Shown here: positions 8,504-16,586 of the stretch, one piece after another
How positions within the stretch are numbered: the first letter of the stretch is position 1
How the letters are laid out: every line of letters begins with the position of its first letter
DNA from: Micromonospora sp. HM5-17
GTDB lineage: Bacteria; Actinomycetota; Actinomycetes; Mycobacteriales; Micromonosporaceae
NCBI RefSeq assembly: GCF_003762835.1
Contig: NZ_RJWA01000001.1
Coordinates: 434,001 to 498,000, forward strand
Direction of reading: 5' to 3'
Length of the DNA: 64,000 nucleotides
Notes under the pieces: model-generated
The model's input: only the letters and a program-made list of their open reading frames with translations
What the model was told of the DNA's origin: nothing
Databases searched by the model: none
Program-made: the position numbers and the translations under genes

Positions 8504-10342
8504 TCAGCGGTCCAGGCCGCGTAGCACCAGCGGCAGCCGGCGTACCCCGTTCGGGGTGATCCGGACCGGCACCCCCCAGTCCTGCCGGGTCAGGTGGCAG
8601 GCGGGGTGTTCGGCCTCCGCGTCGCAGGTGGCCGCCTGCGCGACGACCTGGAGCACCCCCGTGGTCACCTGGTCGCTCAGCACCAGTCGTCGGGAGAGCT
8701 CCGGGCCGACGCCCGCCCCGTCGAGGAGCAGCTCCGGCGGGGACGCCGAGACCTCCAGCCGGGTGGGCGGGCCGAACGAGGAGTCGAGCTTCTGCCCGGG
8801 CGGCGGCTCGAAGATCACATCGAGGGTCAGCTCGCCGGCGGCGAGGTCGGTTGGTGGCCGTTCGGTCCGGTGCCGGGTTCCGTTGACGGTGCTCGCCCCG
8901 GCCGCCGACAGCGCCCCCGGAGCCAGCCGGGTCACCCGGTGCGCCGCCGACTCGACCACCAGCACCCCGCCGTCGTCGGTGCGGACCACGTCGCTCGGCT
9001 CCGCCAGCCCGTCGACCACCGTGGAGACCAGCGCCGTTGCCGGGTCGTACCGCCGGACCGCACCGTTGTACGTGTCGGCGACCAGCACCGAGCCGTCCGG
9101 CAGCGCGCACACCCCCAGCGGATGCTGGAAGAGCGCCTGGTCGGCCGGCCCGTCCACGTGGCCGAAGTCAAAGAGCCCCTGCCCGACGGCGGTGTGCAGC
9201 ACGTGGTCCTCGACGTACCGCAGGGCGCTGGTCTCGCTGTCCGCGACCCAGAGCCGGCGGCCGTCGGTCGAGACCGACAGGCCGGAGGGCTGGGCCAGCC
9301 AGACGTCCGGCAGCGGCCCGTCTCGCAGCGCCTCGACCGTGGTGCCGGCGTAGACCCCGGCGGTCCGCTTCACCGGGTCGAACCACCAGAGCTGGTGGAT
9401 GCCGGCCATCGCGACGATCACCCGGTCGTCGTACCAGGCCAGGTCCCAGGGGGAGGAGAGGTCGACGGCGAGGGCGTCGTGTGGACGGTCGTCGACCGTC
9501 GAGCGCCACTGCCGACCGGAGCCGGCCACGGTCGTCACCTCGCCGGTCGCCAGCCGTACGCCCCGAAGCAGGTGGTTGACGGTGTCGGCGACCACGACGT
9601 CGTACCCGGCGATCTCCGCGACGTGCGTCGGGAGGCGGCAGAGCCCCTGCGGCTCGGAGAACCGGGCCGTCGCGGCCGAACCGTCGGCCCGGCCCCGCTC
9701 GCCGCTGCCGATCCGGCGCACCACCGTCTCGCCGTCGGCGGCCAGCTCGACCAGGGAGTGCCGCGCCGAGTCGGAGACGAGCACCGTGCCACCCCCCAGC
9801 GGCAGGGCCTTGCCGGGAAAGCGCAGTGCGGTGGTGGGTTCGGCGGGTGGGACGTACGGGCCGTCACCCCGGCGCAGGGTGCCCTTCGCCTCGTGGGTGG
9901 CGATCAGCTCGTCGATGAGCCGGGAGAGCCCCTCGGCGTGCCCCTCCCCGGCCATCGAGGCGACGACGTACCCCTCAGGATCGATGACGCTCAGCGTCGG
10001 CCACGCCTTCGCGGCGTACTGCTGCCAGGTGATCAGCTCGGGGTCGTCGAGCACCGGGTGGTGCACACCGTAGCGTTCGACGGCGGCGGCCAACGCGTCC
10101 GGGTCGCGCTCGTGTTCGAACTTCGGCGAGTGGACCCCGATCACCACCAGGACGTCGCCGTACTTCTCCTCGAGCGGGCGCAGCTCGTCCAACACGTGCA
10201 GGCAGTTGATGCAGCAGAACGTCCAGAAGTCCAGGATGACGATCTTGCCGCGTACGTCGGCGAGGGTCAGTGTCCGGCCGCCCGTGTTGAGCCAGCCCCG
10301 GCCGCGGAACTCCGGTGCCCGTACCCGTGCAGTCATGCCCAT
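8504..10342 (-). CDS. Thioredoxin-NHL repeat fusion (NHLRC2-like)
   Basis: 612 aa. An N-terminal thioredoxin/TlpA-like domain (about 1-150) carries the redox motif C-C-I-N-C in FWTFCCINCLHVLDEL, then an NHL beta-propeller (about 170-470; repeats with VLVSDSARH, VVVADTVNHLLR, LWVADSETSALR and VLVADTYNGAVRRYDP). A C-terminal beta-rich domain of about 120 residues contains two Cys about eight apart (A-T-C-D-A...H-P-A-C-H). The order matches NHLRC2-type proteins. No signal peptide is seen, so it is probably cytoplasmic. A disulfide-exchange or peroxide-related role is likely from the fold, but no substrate is known. Confidence 0.93.
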   Translation of the reverse strand: MGMTARVRAPEFRGRGWLNTGGRTLTLADVRGKIVILDFWTFCCINCLHVLDELRPLEEKYGDVLVVIGVHSPKFEHERDPDALAAAVERYGVHHPVLDDPELITWQQYAAKAWPTLSVIDPEGYVVASMAGEGHAEGLSRLIDELIATHEAKGTLRRGDGPYVPPAEPTTALRFPGKALPLGGGTVLVSDSARHSLVELAADGETVVRRIGSGERGRADGSAATARFSEPQGLCRLPTHVAEIAGYDVVVADTVNHLLRGVRLATGEVTTVAGSGRQWRSTVDDRPHDALAVDLSSPWDLAWYDDRVIVAMAGIHQLWWFDPVKRTAGVYAGTTVEALRDGPLPDVWLAQPSGLSVSTDGRRLWVADSETSALRYVEDHVLHTAVGQGLFDFGHVDGPADQALFQHPLGVCALPDGSVLVADTYNGAVRRYDPATALVSTVVDGLAEPSDVVRTDDGGVLVVESAAHRVTRLAPGALSAAGASTVNGTRHRTERPPTDLAAGELTLDVIFEPPPGQKLDSSFGPPTRLEVSASPPELLLDGAGVGPELSRRLVLSDQVTTGVLQVVAQAATCDAEAEHPACHLTRQDWGVPVRITPNGVRRLPLVLRGLDR

Positions 10343-10520
10343 ATCCTGCCTGACCTGCCGGTTGACCCAGCCCGCGGGCCGGGCGCGGCGCCGGGGGTGG
10401 CCTGCGGATCCGGCCCGGTGGTGGCACGGACGCCGGGAGCTGGGCTCGGGCCGGAGCCGGGGCTCGGAGCGAGCCGCGGACGGGTCCTCCGGCCAGAGGC
10501 CCGTTCCGGTCCCCGCTCCC

Positions 10521-10564
10521 GGTCGACATGACGGCGCCCGCCCCCGGTCGACATGACGGCGCCC
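10521..10564 (+). repeat. 25-bp direct repeat, two copies
   Basis: GGTCGACATGACGGCGCCC occurs at 10521 and again at 10546. It lies between the thioredoxin-NHL gene and the LppU-like terminator; no function is evident. Confidence 0.8.
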
Positions 10565-10596
10565 CCGCCACCCGACCGAGGCCGGGCGGCGGGGGC
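10561..10596 (-). terminator. Hairpin after the LppU-like gene
   Basis: Stem of 9 + 3 bp with one mismatch (arms 10561-10573 and 10584-10596) around a 10-nt loop, 21 nt past the stop of the minus-strand gene. Confidence 0.5.
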
Positions 10597-10616
10597 GCGC
10601 CGGGTAGATACTCCGG

Positions 10617-13265
10617 TCAGCCGGCGGCGTCCGACTTGGCCGGCTTGAGGCAGAGCACCTCCTTCTTGTCGGGCAGCGTGATCGTCGGCTGGGTCGGATC
10701 CTCGCACTTCTGCGCGTTGTCGACCTTGGAGACGACCTTGAAGGCCTCCTCCTCGCCGCAGTCGGCGGGGATCGGCTTGTTGTCCGAGTTCTTCACGCAG
10801 GCGCCGACCGCGGGGGTGAACCCGGACGACGGGTCCGAGCCGCCCATCTTGCCCAGTGCCCAGAGCGTGCCGAGCGGGATGGCGAGCAGCAACACCGCGG
10901 CGGTCAGCACCATGAGCAGTACCCTGCCGTTGCGTACCTGCGGTGTCGGCGGCTCGGGCGTCGACTCCGACGTGGGTTCCGACGTCGGCTCCGCTGCCTT
11001 GAAGGAGTCGAACCTGGCCTGCTCGGCGTCGTCCGGGGCGCCCCAGCCCGCGCCGGCCGGGGCCCCCGGTCCGTACGCCCCGCCCGGCGCCGGAGGAGGC
11101 GCGAACGCCGGCGTCGGTGCCCCGGGAGCCGACCCGAAGGGCGGTGGCGGGCCGAATCGGTCGGTGATGTCCACCCCGCCGTGCGGCCCGGCGGCGCCGT
11201 TCGGGGACGGGCCAGCCGGCCCGCCGGGATGGGCCAGGTCTCCGAAGGAGGGTCCGCCCGGCCCGGACGGTCCACCTCGAGGATCGCTGCCCACCGCGAA
11301 GGGGTCTCGGCCGCCGGAGCCGAAGCCACCGTCGGGGCCGGACCCGCCGTCGGGACCGAATCCACGGCCACGGTCGGGGCCGAAGGGGTCGCCCGGTCCC
11401 CCGAAGGGGTCACCTGCTCCCGGCGGGTTGCCCGGTCCGCCGAAGGGGCTGTCCGATCCGGGAGGGTTGCCCGGTCCGCCGAAGGGACTGCCCGGTCCGG
11501 GAGGGTTGTTACCGGGTCCGCCGAAGGGGCTGCCTGATCCGGGTGGGCTGCCCGGTCCCGGCGGGTTGCCCGGCCCGAAGGGGCCACCGGCTCCGGCGGG
11601 GTCGCCGGCGTCGAAGGGACCACCGGGCCGGGGACGATCACCGAAACCCGGGTCCGCCCCGTGGCTCGGGCCGAACCCGCCGTCCGCCCCGAAGCCGCCC
11701 TCGGTGCCGGGCCGGTTGCCCGGTCCCAGACCGTAGGGGTCGTCCTGCGCGGGAGGCCGCACCCCGGGGCCGCCGCCAAAGGCGTCACCAGGGCCGGCGA
11801 AGGCGCTCGGCCCGCCGTCACCGGGACGCTGATGCGGCACGTCCGGCGCCGGGGCCCCGGCGCCCGGCACCGCCGCCCGGGCCGATCCGGTGGCCGGGCC
11901 GGGGAAGGGGGCGGGCGCGGCTTCCGGGCCAGGCTGCGCGGGCGGCGTGCCGTAGATGCCGCCGCCGGGCGGGAGCCCAGGTTCCGCTCCCGCGGGACGC
12001 CCCGGTTCCCAGCCCCGCTCGGCCTCGTCGGCTTGCTCAGCCTCGTCCGGGTTGATGGGGCGGCCGTACACCCGGGACTGCGGAGCCGGCACCATCGCCG
12101 CGGCGGCGGGGTCGGCCGGCGGTGCGATGCGGCTGCCGGGGGGTGCGGCCGCGCTGCCGGAGGCGGTGCGGGCCGGCTCCGGCTCCGGACGCTCCAACCC
12201 GGGTACGGCGACCCGGGCGGCGACCGACTCGGCCGGCGGGCGGGGCTGGGGTACGTGCGGTGCGGGTGCCGGAGGAGCTGCCTCGGCCGCGCCCGGCGGG
12301 AAGCCGCCCGGCGCCCACCCGCCCGGCCCACGAGGCCCGGCGGGGTCGGCCGGCGGTGCGAAGTCGGCCGGGGGGTCGGCGGCCAGACTCGCCCCCGGAA
12401 TCCGGGTCTCCTGCGGCGGAAGCGGTACGACGTTCGCCGGGTTGATCCCCGGTGCCGGTCCGGGCTGGTATCCGCCGGGCGAGCCGCCCTGGTCCCCCGG
12501 CGTGTTCCGGTCGGACTCGGGGCGGGACGGCTCGAAGGCGGATGGTCCGAGACCGCCGGCCGGGGCACCGCCCGCGGCCGGGGGCGGTGGTGACCAGGCC
12601 GGCGGCTGCGGCGCCCAGGCGGAGGGCGGCGGGAAGCCTCCGACCGACGGGTCCGCCTCGGCGGTCCGGGGCGTGGACGACGCCGGCGGGTCGGCCGGCT
12701 CGGGCGAGGACGCGGCCGGGCCCCACACCTCGCTCGCCGGCCACGGCTCCGGGCTCGTGGCGGACCGCTGCGGCAGCGGCTGGTTCGAAGGGTCACCGGC
12801 GGTGCCGGCCGGTGGCGGGTACGACGGAGAGCCGGGTGTGGGACCGGCCGGGCCGGCCTGCGGCGCGGCCGATCCCGCCCACCCGGTCGGGCCGGGGGAA
12901 CCGCCGGGAGCCGGGGTGCCCCACTCGGGCGGGAACCCCGCGTCGCCGTCGGGGCGGGTCGGGGCACCGGGACCCGTTCCCACGGCGTTCTCGGGTTGGG
13001 GGTCACTGGGTGCGGCGCCGGGGGCGCCCCACCCGGGCGTGCCGGGCTGACCAGCGGCGGGATTGTCCCAGGGGGCCGGACCGCCGGCGGTGCCGGCCGA
13101 GGGTGGTGGGGGTGCCCAACCGAAGTCGGGCGACGGGGAGCCGGCGCCCTGGGGCGGGAACCGGTCGTCATGTGGTGCGTTGCTGTCGTACGGGGCTGGG
13201 CCTGCGGCGCCCGGCGCAGCCTCGTCCGGCCAGCGGCCGGGGTGCTGCGGATCCTCGGACGTCAT
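10617..13265 (-). CDS. Giant Pro/Gly-rich LppU/SCO3897-like membrane protein
   Basis: 882 aa. A strong ribosome site (GAGGAGG) precedes the ATG at 13265. Residues 1-775 are low complexity, rich in Pro, Gly and Ala, with collagen-like G-P-G-N-P-P-G and S-P-F-G-G-P-G repeats around 570-640. A single membrane helix (about 783-805, LLMVLTAAVLLLAIPLGTLWAL) is followed by a short extracytoplasmic domain with VGACVKN, PADCGEEEAFKVVSKV, KCEDP and VLCLKP: four Cys spaced as in LppU/SCO3897 proteins. The long head would be cytoplasmic. Its length is exceptional for the family. It is unlikely to be a shadow, because the C-terminal domain is conserved-looking and the start signal is good. Confidence 0.85.
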   Translation of the reverse strand: MTSEDPQHPGRWPDEAAPGAAGPAPYDSNAPHDDRFPPQGAGSPSPDFGWAPPPPSAGTAGGPAPWDNPAAGQPGTPGWGAPGAAPSDPQPENAVGTGPGAPTRPDGDAGFPPEWGTPAPGGSPGPTGWAGSAAPQAGPAGPTPGSPSYPPPAGTAGDPSNQPLPQRSATSPEPWPASEVWGPAASSPEPADPPASSTPRTAEADPSVGGFPPPSAWAPQPPAWSPPPPAAGGAPAGGLGPSAFEPSRPESDRNTPGDQGGSPGGYQPGPAPGINPANVVPLPPQETRIPGASLAADPPADFAPPADPAGPRGPGGWAPGGFPPGAAEAAPPAPAPHVPQPRPPAESVAARVAVPGLERPEPEPARTASGSAAAPPGSRIAPPADPAAAAMVPAPQSRVYGRPINPDEAEQADEAERGWEPGRPAGAEPGLPPGGGIYGTPPAQPGPEAAPAPFPGPATGSARAAVPGAGAPAPDVPHQRPGDGGPSAFAGPGDAFGGGPGVRPPAQDDPYGLGPGNRPGTEGGFGADGGFGPSHGADPGFGDRPRPGGPFDAGDPAGAGGPFGPGNPPGPGSPPGSGSPFGGPGNNPPGPGSPFGGPGNPPGSDSPFGGPGNPPGAGDPFGGPGDPFGPDRGRGFGPDGGSGPDGGFGSGGRDPFAVGSDPRGGPSGPGGPSFGDLAHPGGPAGPSPNGAAGPHGGVDITDRFGPPPPFGSAPGAPTPAFAPPPAPGGAYGPGAPAGAGWGAPDDAEQARFDSFKAAEPTSEPTSESTPEPPTPQVRNGRVLLMVLTAAVLLLAIPLGTLWALGKMGGSDPSSGFTPAVGACVKNSDNKPIPADCGEEEAFKVVSKVDNAQKCEDPTQPTITLPDKKEVLCLKPAKSDAAG

Positions 13266-13695
13266 GCGCGCGCCTCCTCAATCACATGTCGGCCGCACCG
13301 GTCTCGCGCGCCGTCTCTCCGGCCCGTGGCCGGAGAGGACCGGCGCGAACCGGCTGGGCAAGCTTCTCGCACCGTAGCCGGTCGAGACCGGTGCCGATCG
13401 AGCAGCGCCGGCCGCCGGCGCCGGTCGAACGAGCGCATCAAGCTGTCACGGTCCGCCCGAGCGCCCCGGGCGGCCGGTCGGGCGACGACCAGGCCCCACC
13501 GTACCGGGCGGCGTGTCGGGGACGGAATCCCGGTCGCCCGTCGAGTGCCACTCATGGTCGTCATTCGCTGACTCTGGGTTAGAAAACCCGGGGAGTTGGC
13601 TCGGAAATGGACCGGCCGGCGGTCGGCGGGTGACACCATCGACCACTGGTCGGGGCGGGTGGTGGCCAGGGTGTCGCCGGCCGTTGAACACCGAT
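13266..13695. other. Gene-free stretch upstream of the LppU-like gene
   Basis: No convincing gene on either strand. It holds the promoter region of the LppU-like gene. One notable site is a 14-bp palindrome, GGGTT-4 nt-AACCC (13576-13589), in an otherwise GC-rich stretch, a possible operator. Confidence 0.5.
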
Positions 13696-13724
13696 GGCCC
13701 GCCCGGGATGGAGCCGGACGGGCC
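13696..13724 (-). terminator. Hairpin after the small basic protein gene
   Basis: 11-bp stem with one internal mismatch (arms 13696-13706 and 13714-13724), 7-nt loop, 37 nt beyond the minus-strand stop at 13762. Confidence 0.55.
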
Positions 13725-13761
13725 GTCGACCTGGTGAGGAGATGAGAGGAGTCTGGCGCGA

Positions 13762-13899
13762 TCAGCTGTAGAACCGCTGCGCGGCGATCAGGATCTCGTC
13801 GCGCACGGCGGGCGAGTCGGTGGCCCGCAGCGCACGCTCGATCGCCCGCGCCCGGCGCGCGTTGTTCCGGCGCTCGCGGAGTCGCTTGATCATGCTCAT
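13762..13899 (-). CDS. Tiny basic conserved protein
   Basis: 45 aa: starts M-S-M-I-K-R-L-R-E-R-R, continues as an Arg/Ala-rich amphipathic helix and ends D-E-I-L-I-A-A-Q-R-F-Y-S. Start at 13899 chosen because GGGGGC lies about 8 nt upstream; the frame stays open upstream to 14094 but would run through two terminator hairpins. Very similar short proteins occur widely in actinobacteria (knowledge from memory) and are annotated as hypothetical. Net positive charge suggests nucleic-acid or membrane contact, but this is inference only. Confidence 0.65.
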   Translation of the reverse strand: MSMIKRLRERRNNARRARAIERALRATDSPAVRDEILIAAQRFYS

Positions 13900-14061
13900 G
13901 GTGATGTGCCCCCTGCTATTCGGTTGTCCTCGCGTCTGACGAGTCCATTCAACCGCGTCACAGGGGCGGCTGCCAATGATTATTCGGTGAGCTTGGACAC
14001 TGGCCGAAGAATCAAAGGTGTAAGCCCGGTCACGGCGATGTTTCTTCGTGGTCGAATGGAA

Positions 14062-14103
14062 ACAGCCGGTGTGCGTCCGGGTTGCCCGGAGCACACCGGC
14101 TGT
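14062..14103 (-). terminator. Long two-part hairpin after the E2 gene
   Basis: 13-bp outer stem (14062-14074 with 14091-14103), one bulged G, then a 6-bp inner stem and a 3-nt loop. On the minus strand it is followed by a short T-rich run. It is the second hairpin after the E2 stop at 14149. Confidence 0.7.
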
Positions 14104-14114
14104 CCGGTGAGCGG

Positions 14115-14136
14115 GCCGGACGGCGTACCGTCCGGC
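14115..14136 (-). terminator. Proximal hairpin after the E2 gene
   Basis: Perfect 9-bp stem GCCGGACGG / CCGTCCGGC with a CGTA loop, 12 nt past the E2 stop. Confidence 0.55.
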
Positions 14137-14148
14137 GGGGACGGCGCG

Positions 14149-15591
14149 TCAGGTCCAGTCGAGCAGCGCCGCCTCCGGATCGGTGAGGAAGTCACCGACG
14201 TCGCGCAGGAACTTCGAGCCCAGCTCGCCGTCGATGATCCGGTGGTCGAAGGAGAGACCGAGGGTGGTCACCTGCCGGGGCCGGACCTTGCCCTTGTGCA
14301 CCCAGGGCATCTTCCGGACCGCACCGAAGGCCAGGATCGCCGACTCGCCCGGCGGCAGGATCGGCGTACCGGTGTCGACGCCGAAGACGCCGACGTTGGT
14401 GATGGTGAACGTCCCCCCGGACATCTGCGCCGGGGTCGTCCGGCCCGCCTTCGCGGTCTGGACCAGCTCGGCCAGCGCGTCGGCCAGCTCGCGCAGGGTG
14501 AGCCGACCGGCGTCGGGAATGTTCGGCACGATGAGGCCCCGCTCGGTGGCGGCGGCGATGCCGAGGTTGACGTACTCCTTGACCACGATCTCGTCGCCGG
14601 CCCAGGTCGAGTTGATCATCGGGTGCCGACGGATCGCCAGGAGCACCGCCTTCGCCACCAGCAGCAGCGGCGAGAGCCGGACGTCCTGCCACTCCCGCCG
14701 TTGGCGCAACCGGTCGAGCGCCTTCATCGAGCGGGTCATGTCGACCGTCAGGAACTCGGTGACGTGCGGCGCGGTGAACGCCGAGGCCACCATGTTCTGC
14801 GCGGTCAGCTTCCGGACGCCCTTGACCGGGATGCGCTGCTCCCGGTCCGGTCCGAAGACCGGCCCGGCGCTGGTCGCCGCCGCGGGCGCCGGATGGGCCG
14901 CCGTCGCCGCCCGCTGTACGTCGTCCCGGGTGATCGATCCGAGCGGCCCGGTCCCGGTGACGGTGCTCAGGTCCACCCCGAGATCCTTGGCGAGCTTGCG
15001 AACCGGCGGCTTCGCCAGGACGAGCGCGTTGCGACCGCCGGCCGGCGCGGTCGGCGCGGCGACCGCCGGCGTGGCGGACGTGACCGGGGCGGGGGCCGGC
15101 GACGCGGCGGGGGCCGCGGGACGTACCGGCGCGGAGGGCGGGGCCGCCGGGGCGGGCGGCACCGACGTGGCCTTCCGCGGCCGTCGCTTCGCGGCGCCGG
15201 TCTTCGGGCCGTACCCGACCAGGACGGCCGTCCGGCCACCCGGCGCGGGCCCGCCGATCAGCCCGGGCTCGACGGCGCCCTCCTCGGGTGCCCGCTCGAC
15301 CGCGGCGAGCGAGGCCGCCGAGGGCTCCGGCAGGTCACCGGCGTCGGGGTCGGTGTCGACCGCGAAGATCGGGGTACCGACGTCGACCACCGTGCCCTCC
15401 GGATGGAAGATCGCGGTGATGCGACCGGCCCACTTCGCCGGGATCTCGACCGCCGCCTTGGCGGTCTCGACCTCGACGACCGGCTGGTTCAGCTCGACGA
15501 CGTCGCCGACCTGCACCAACCACCTGAGAATCTCGCCCTCGGTCAGTCCCTCACCGAGGTCGGGCAGGGGGAATTCCCGGACGCGCGACAT
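14149..15591 (-). CDS. 2-oxoacid dehydrogenase E2 (dihydrolipoamide acyltransferase)
   Basis: 480 aa from ATG 15591 (5 nt after the E1-beta stop, with GGTGAGG upstream). One lipoyl domain (about 5-80) with lipoyl-lysine K45 in VETAKAAVE; an Ala/Pro linker (about 90-165); a peripheral-subunit-binding domain with VRKLAKDLGVDL and GSITRDDV; and the acyltransferase core (about 245-480) ending in S-F-D-H-R-I-I-D-G, the CoA-transferase His motif. It transfers the acyl group from E1 to CoA. A single lipoyl domain and a separate alpha/beta E1 fit the branched-chain (Bkd) or a heterotetrameric pyruvate type; the substrate is undecided. No E3 gene lies nearby. Confidence 0.94.
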   Translation of the reverse strand: MSRVREFPLPDLGEGLTEGEILRWLVQVGDVVELNQPVVEVETAKAAVEIPAKWAGRITAIFHPEGTVVDVGTPIFAVDTDPDAGDLPEPSAASLAAVERAPEEGAVEPGLIGGPAPGGRTAVLVGYGPKTGAAKRRPRKATSVPPAPAAPPSAPVRPAAPAASPAPAPVTSATPAVAAPTAPAGGRNALVLAKPPVRKLAKDLGVDLSTVTGTGPLGSITRDDVQRAATAAHPAPAAATSAGPVFGPDREQRIPVKGVRKLTAQNMVASAFTAPHVTEFLTVDMTRSMKALDRLRQRREWQDVRLSPLLLVAKAVLLAIRRHPMINSTWAGDEIVVKEYVNLGIAAATERGLIVPNIPDAGRLTLRELADALAELVQTAKAGRTTPAQMSGGTFTITNVGVFGVDTGTPILPPGESAILAFGAVRKMPWVHKGKVRPRQVTTLGLSFDHRIIDGELGSKFLRDVGDFLTDPEAALLDWT

Positions 15592-15596
15592 CGGCC

Positions 15597-16586
15597 TCAC
15601 CACCCGAAGGTACGGTCGACGGCCTCGAGCACCCGGTCGAGGTTGGGCAGGTAATCCTCCTCCAGCCGCGCCGCCGGGTACGGCGTGTCAAAGCCGGTGA
15701 CCCGCAGGACCGGGGACTCCAGGGAGTAGAAGCAGTTCTCGGTGATCCGCGCGGCGATCTCGGCGCCGAGCCCGACGTTGCCCGGTGCCTCGTGCACCAC
15801 CACGCACCGGCCGGTCCGCCGCACCGACTCGTACACCGGGGCGAGGTCCAGCGGGGAGAGGGTGCGCAGGTCGATCACCTCGAGGTCGCGCCCGTCCTCC
15901 TCGGCCGCGGTCGCCGCGTCGAGCGCGGTCCGCACCATCGGTCCGTACGCCAGCAGGGTGGCGTCCCGGCCGGGTCGGACCACCCGGGAGGCGTGCAGCG
16001 GGTACGCCTCGTCCAGCGGTGCGTCCACCTCCACGGTGCCCTTCTCGTGGTACCGCCGCTTCGGCTCGAAGAAGATCACCGGGTCGTCCGAGATGACCGC
16101 CTGCTGGATCATGGTGTACGCGTCCTGCGGGTTCGAGCAGGAGACCACCTTGAGCCCGGCGGTGTGCGCGAAGTACGCCTCCGGAGACTCCGAGTGGTGC
16201 TCGACCGCGCCGATGCCGCCGCCGAAGGGGATCCGGATGACGATCGGGACGGTGACCTTGCCCTGCGAGCGGAAGTGCATCTTCGCCACCTGCGACACGA
16301 TCTGGTCGTAGGCCGGGTAGACGAAGCCGTCGAACTGGATCTCGCAGATCGGTCGGTAGCCGCGGATCGCGAGGCCGACCGCGGTCCCGATGATGCCGGA
16401 CTCGGCGAGCGGGGTGTCGATCACCCGGTTCTCGCCGAAGTCCTTCTGCAGGCCGTCGGTGATCCGGAAGACGCCGCCGAGCTTGCCGACGTCCTCGCCC
16501 ATGATGACGACCTTGGGGTCGTGCTCCAGGGCGCGGCGCAGGCCACGGTTGATTGCCTTGCCCAGGGTGAGGGTCTCGGTGGCCAT
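15597..16586 (-). CDS. 2-oxoacid dehydrogenase E1 beta subunit
   Basis: 329 aa starting MATETLTLGKAI. The ATG shares one base with the E1-alpha stop (TGATG), so translation is coupled. Transketolase-like pyrimidine domain (about 3-180) with VIMGEDVGKLGGVFR, DTPLAESGIIG and the E-x-Q region ICEIQFDGFVYPAYDQI, then a transketolase C-terminal domain (about 200-320) with VIDLRTLSPLD and VVHEAPGNVGLGAEI. It completes the thiamine-diphosphate active site with E1-alpha and decarboxylates a 2-oxoacid onto the E2 lipoyl arm. The length is typical of PdhB/BkdB. Confidence 0.95.
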   Translation of the reverse strand: MATETLTLGKAINRGLRRALEHDPKVVIMGEDVGKLGGVFRITDGLQKDFGENRVIDTPLAESGIIGTAVGLAIRGYRPICEIQFDGFVYPAYDQIVSQVAKMHFRSQGKVTVPIVIRIPFGGGIGAVEHHSESPEAYFAHTAGLKVVSCSNPQDAYTMIQQAVISDDPVIFFEPKRRYHEKGTVEVDAPLDEAYPLHASRVVRPGRDATLLAYGPMVRTALDAATAAEEDGRDLEVIDLRTLSPLDLAPVYESVRRTGRCVVVHEAPGNVGLGAEIAARITENCFYSLESPVLRVTGFDTPYPAARLEEDYLPNLDRVLEAVDRTFGW

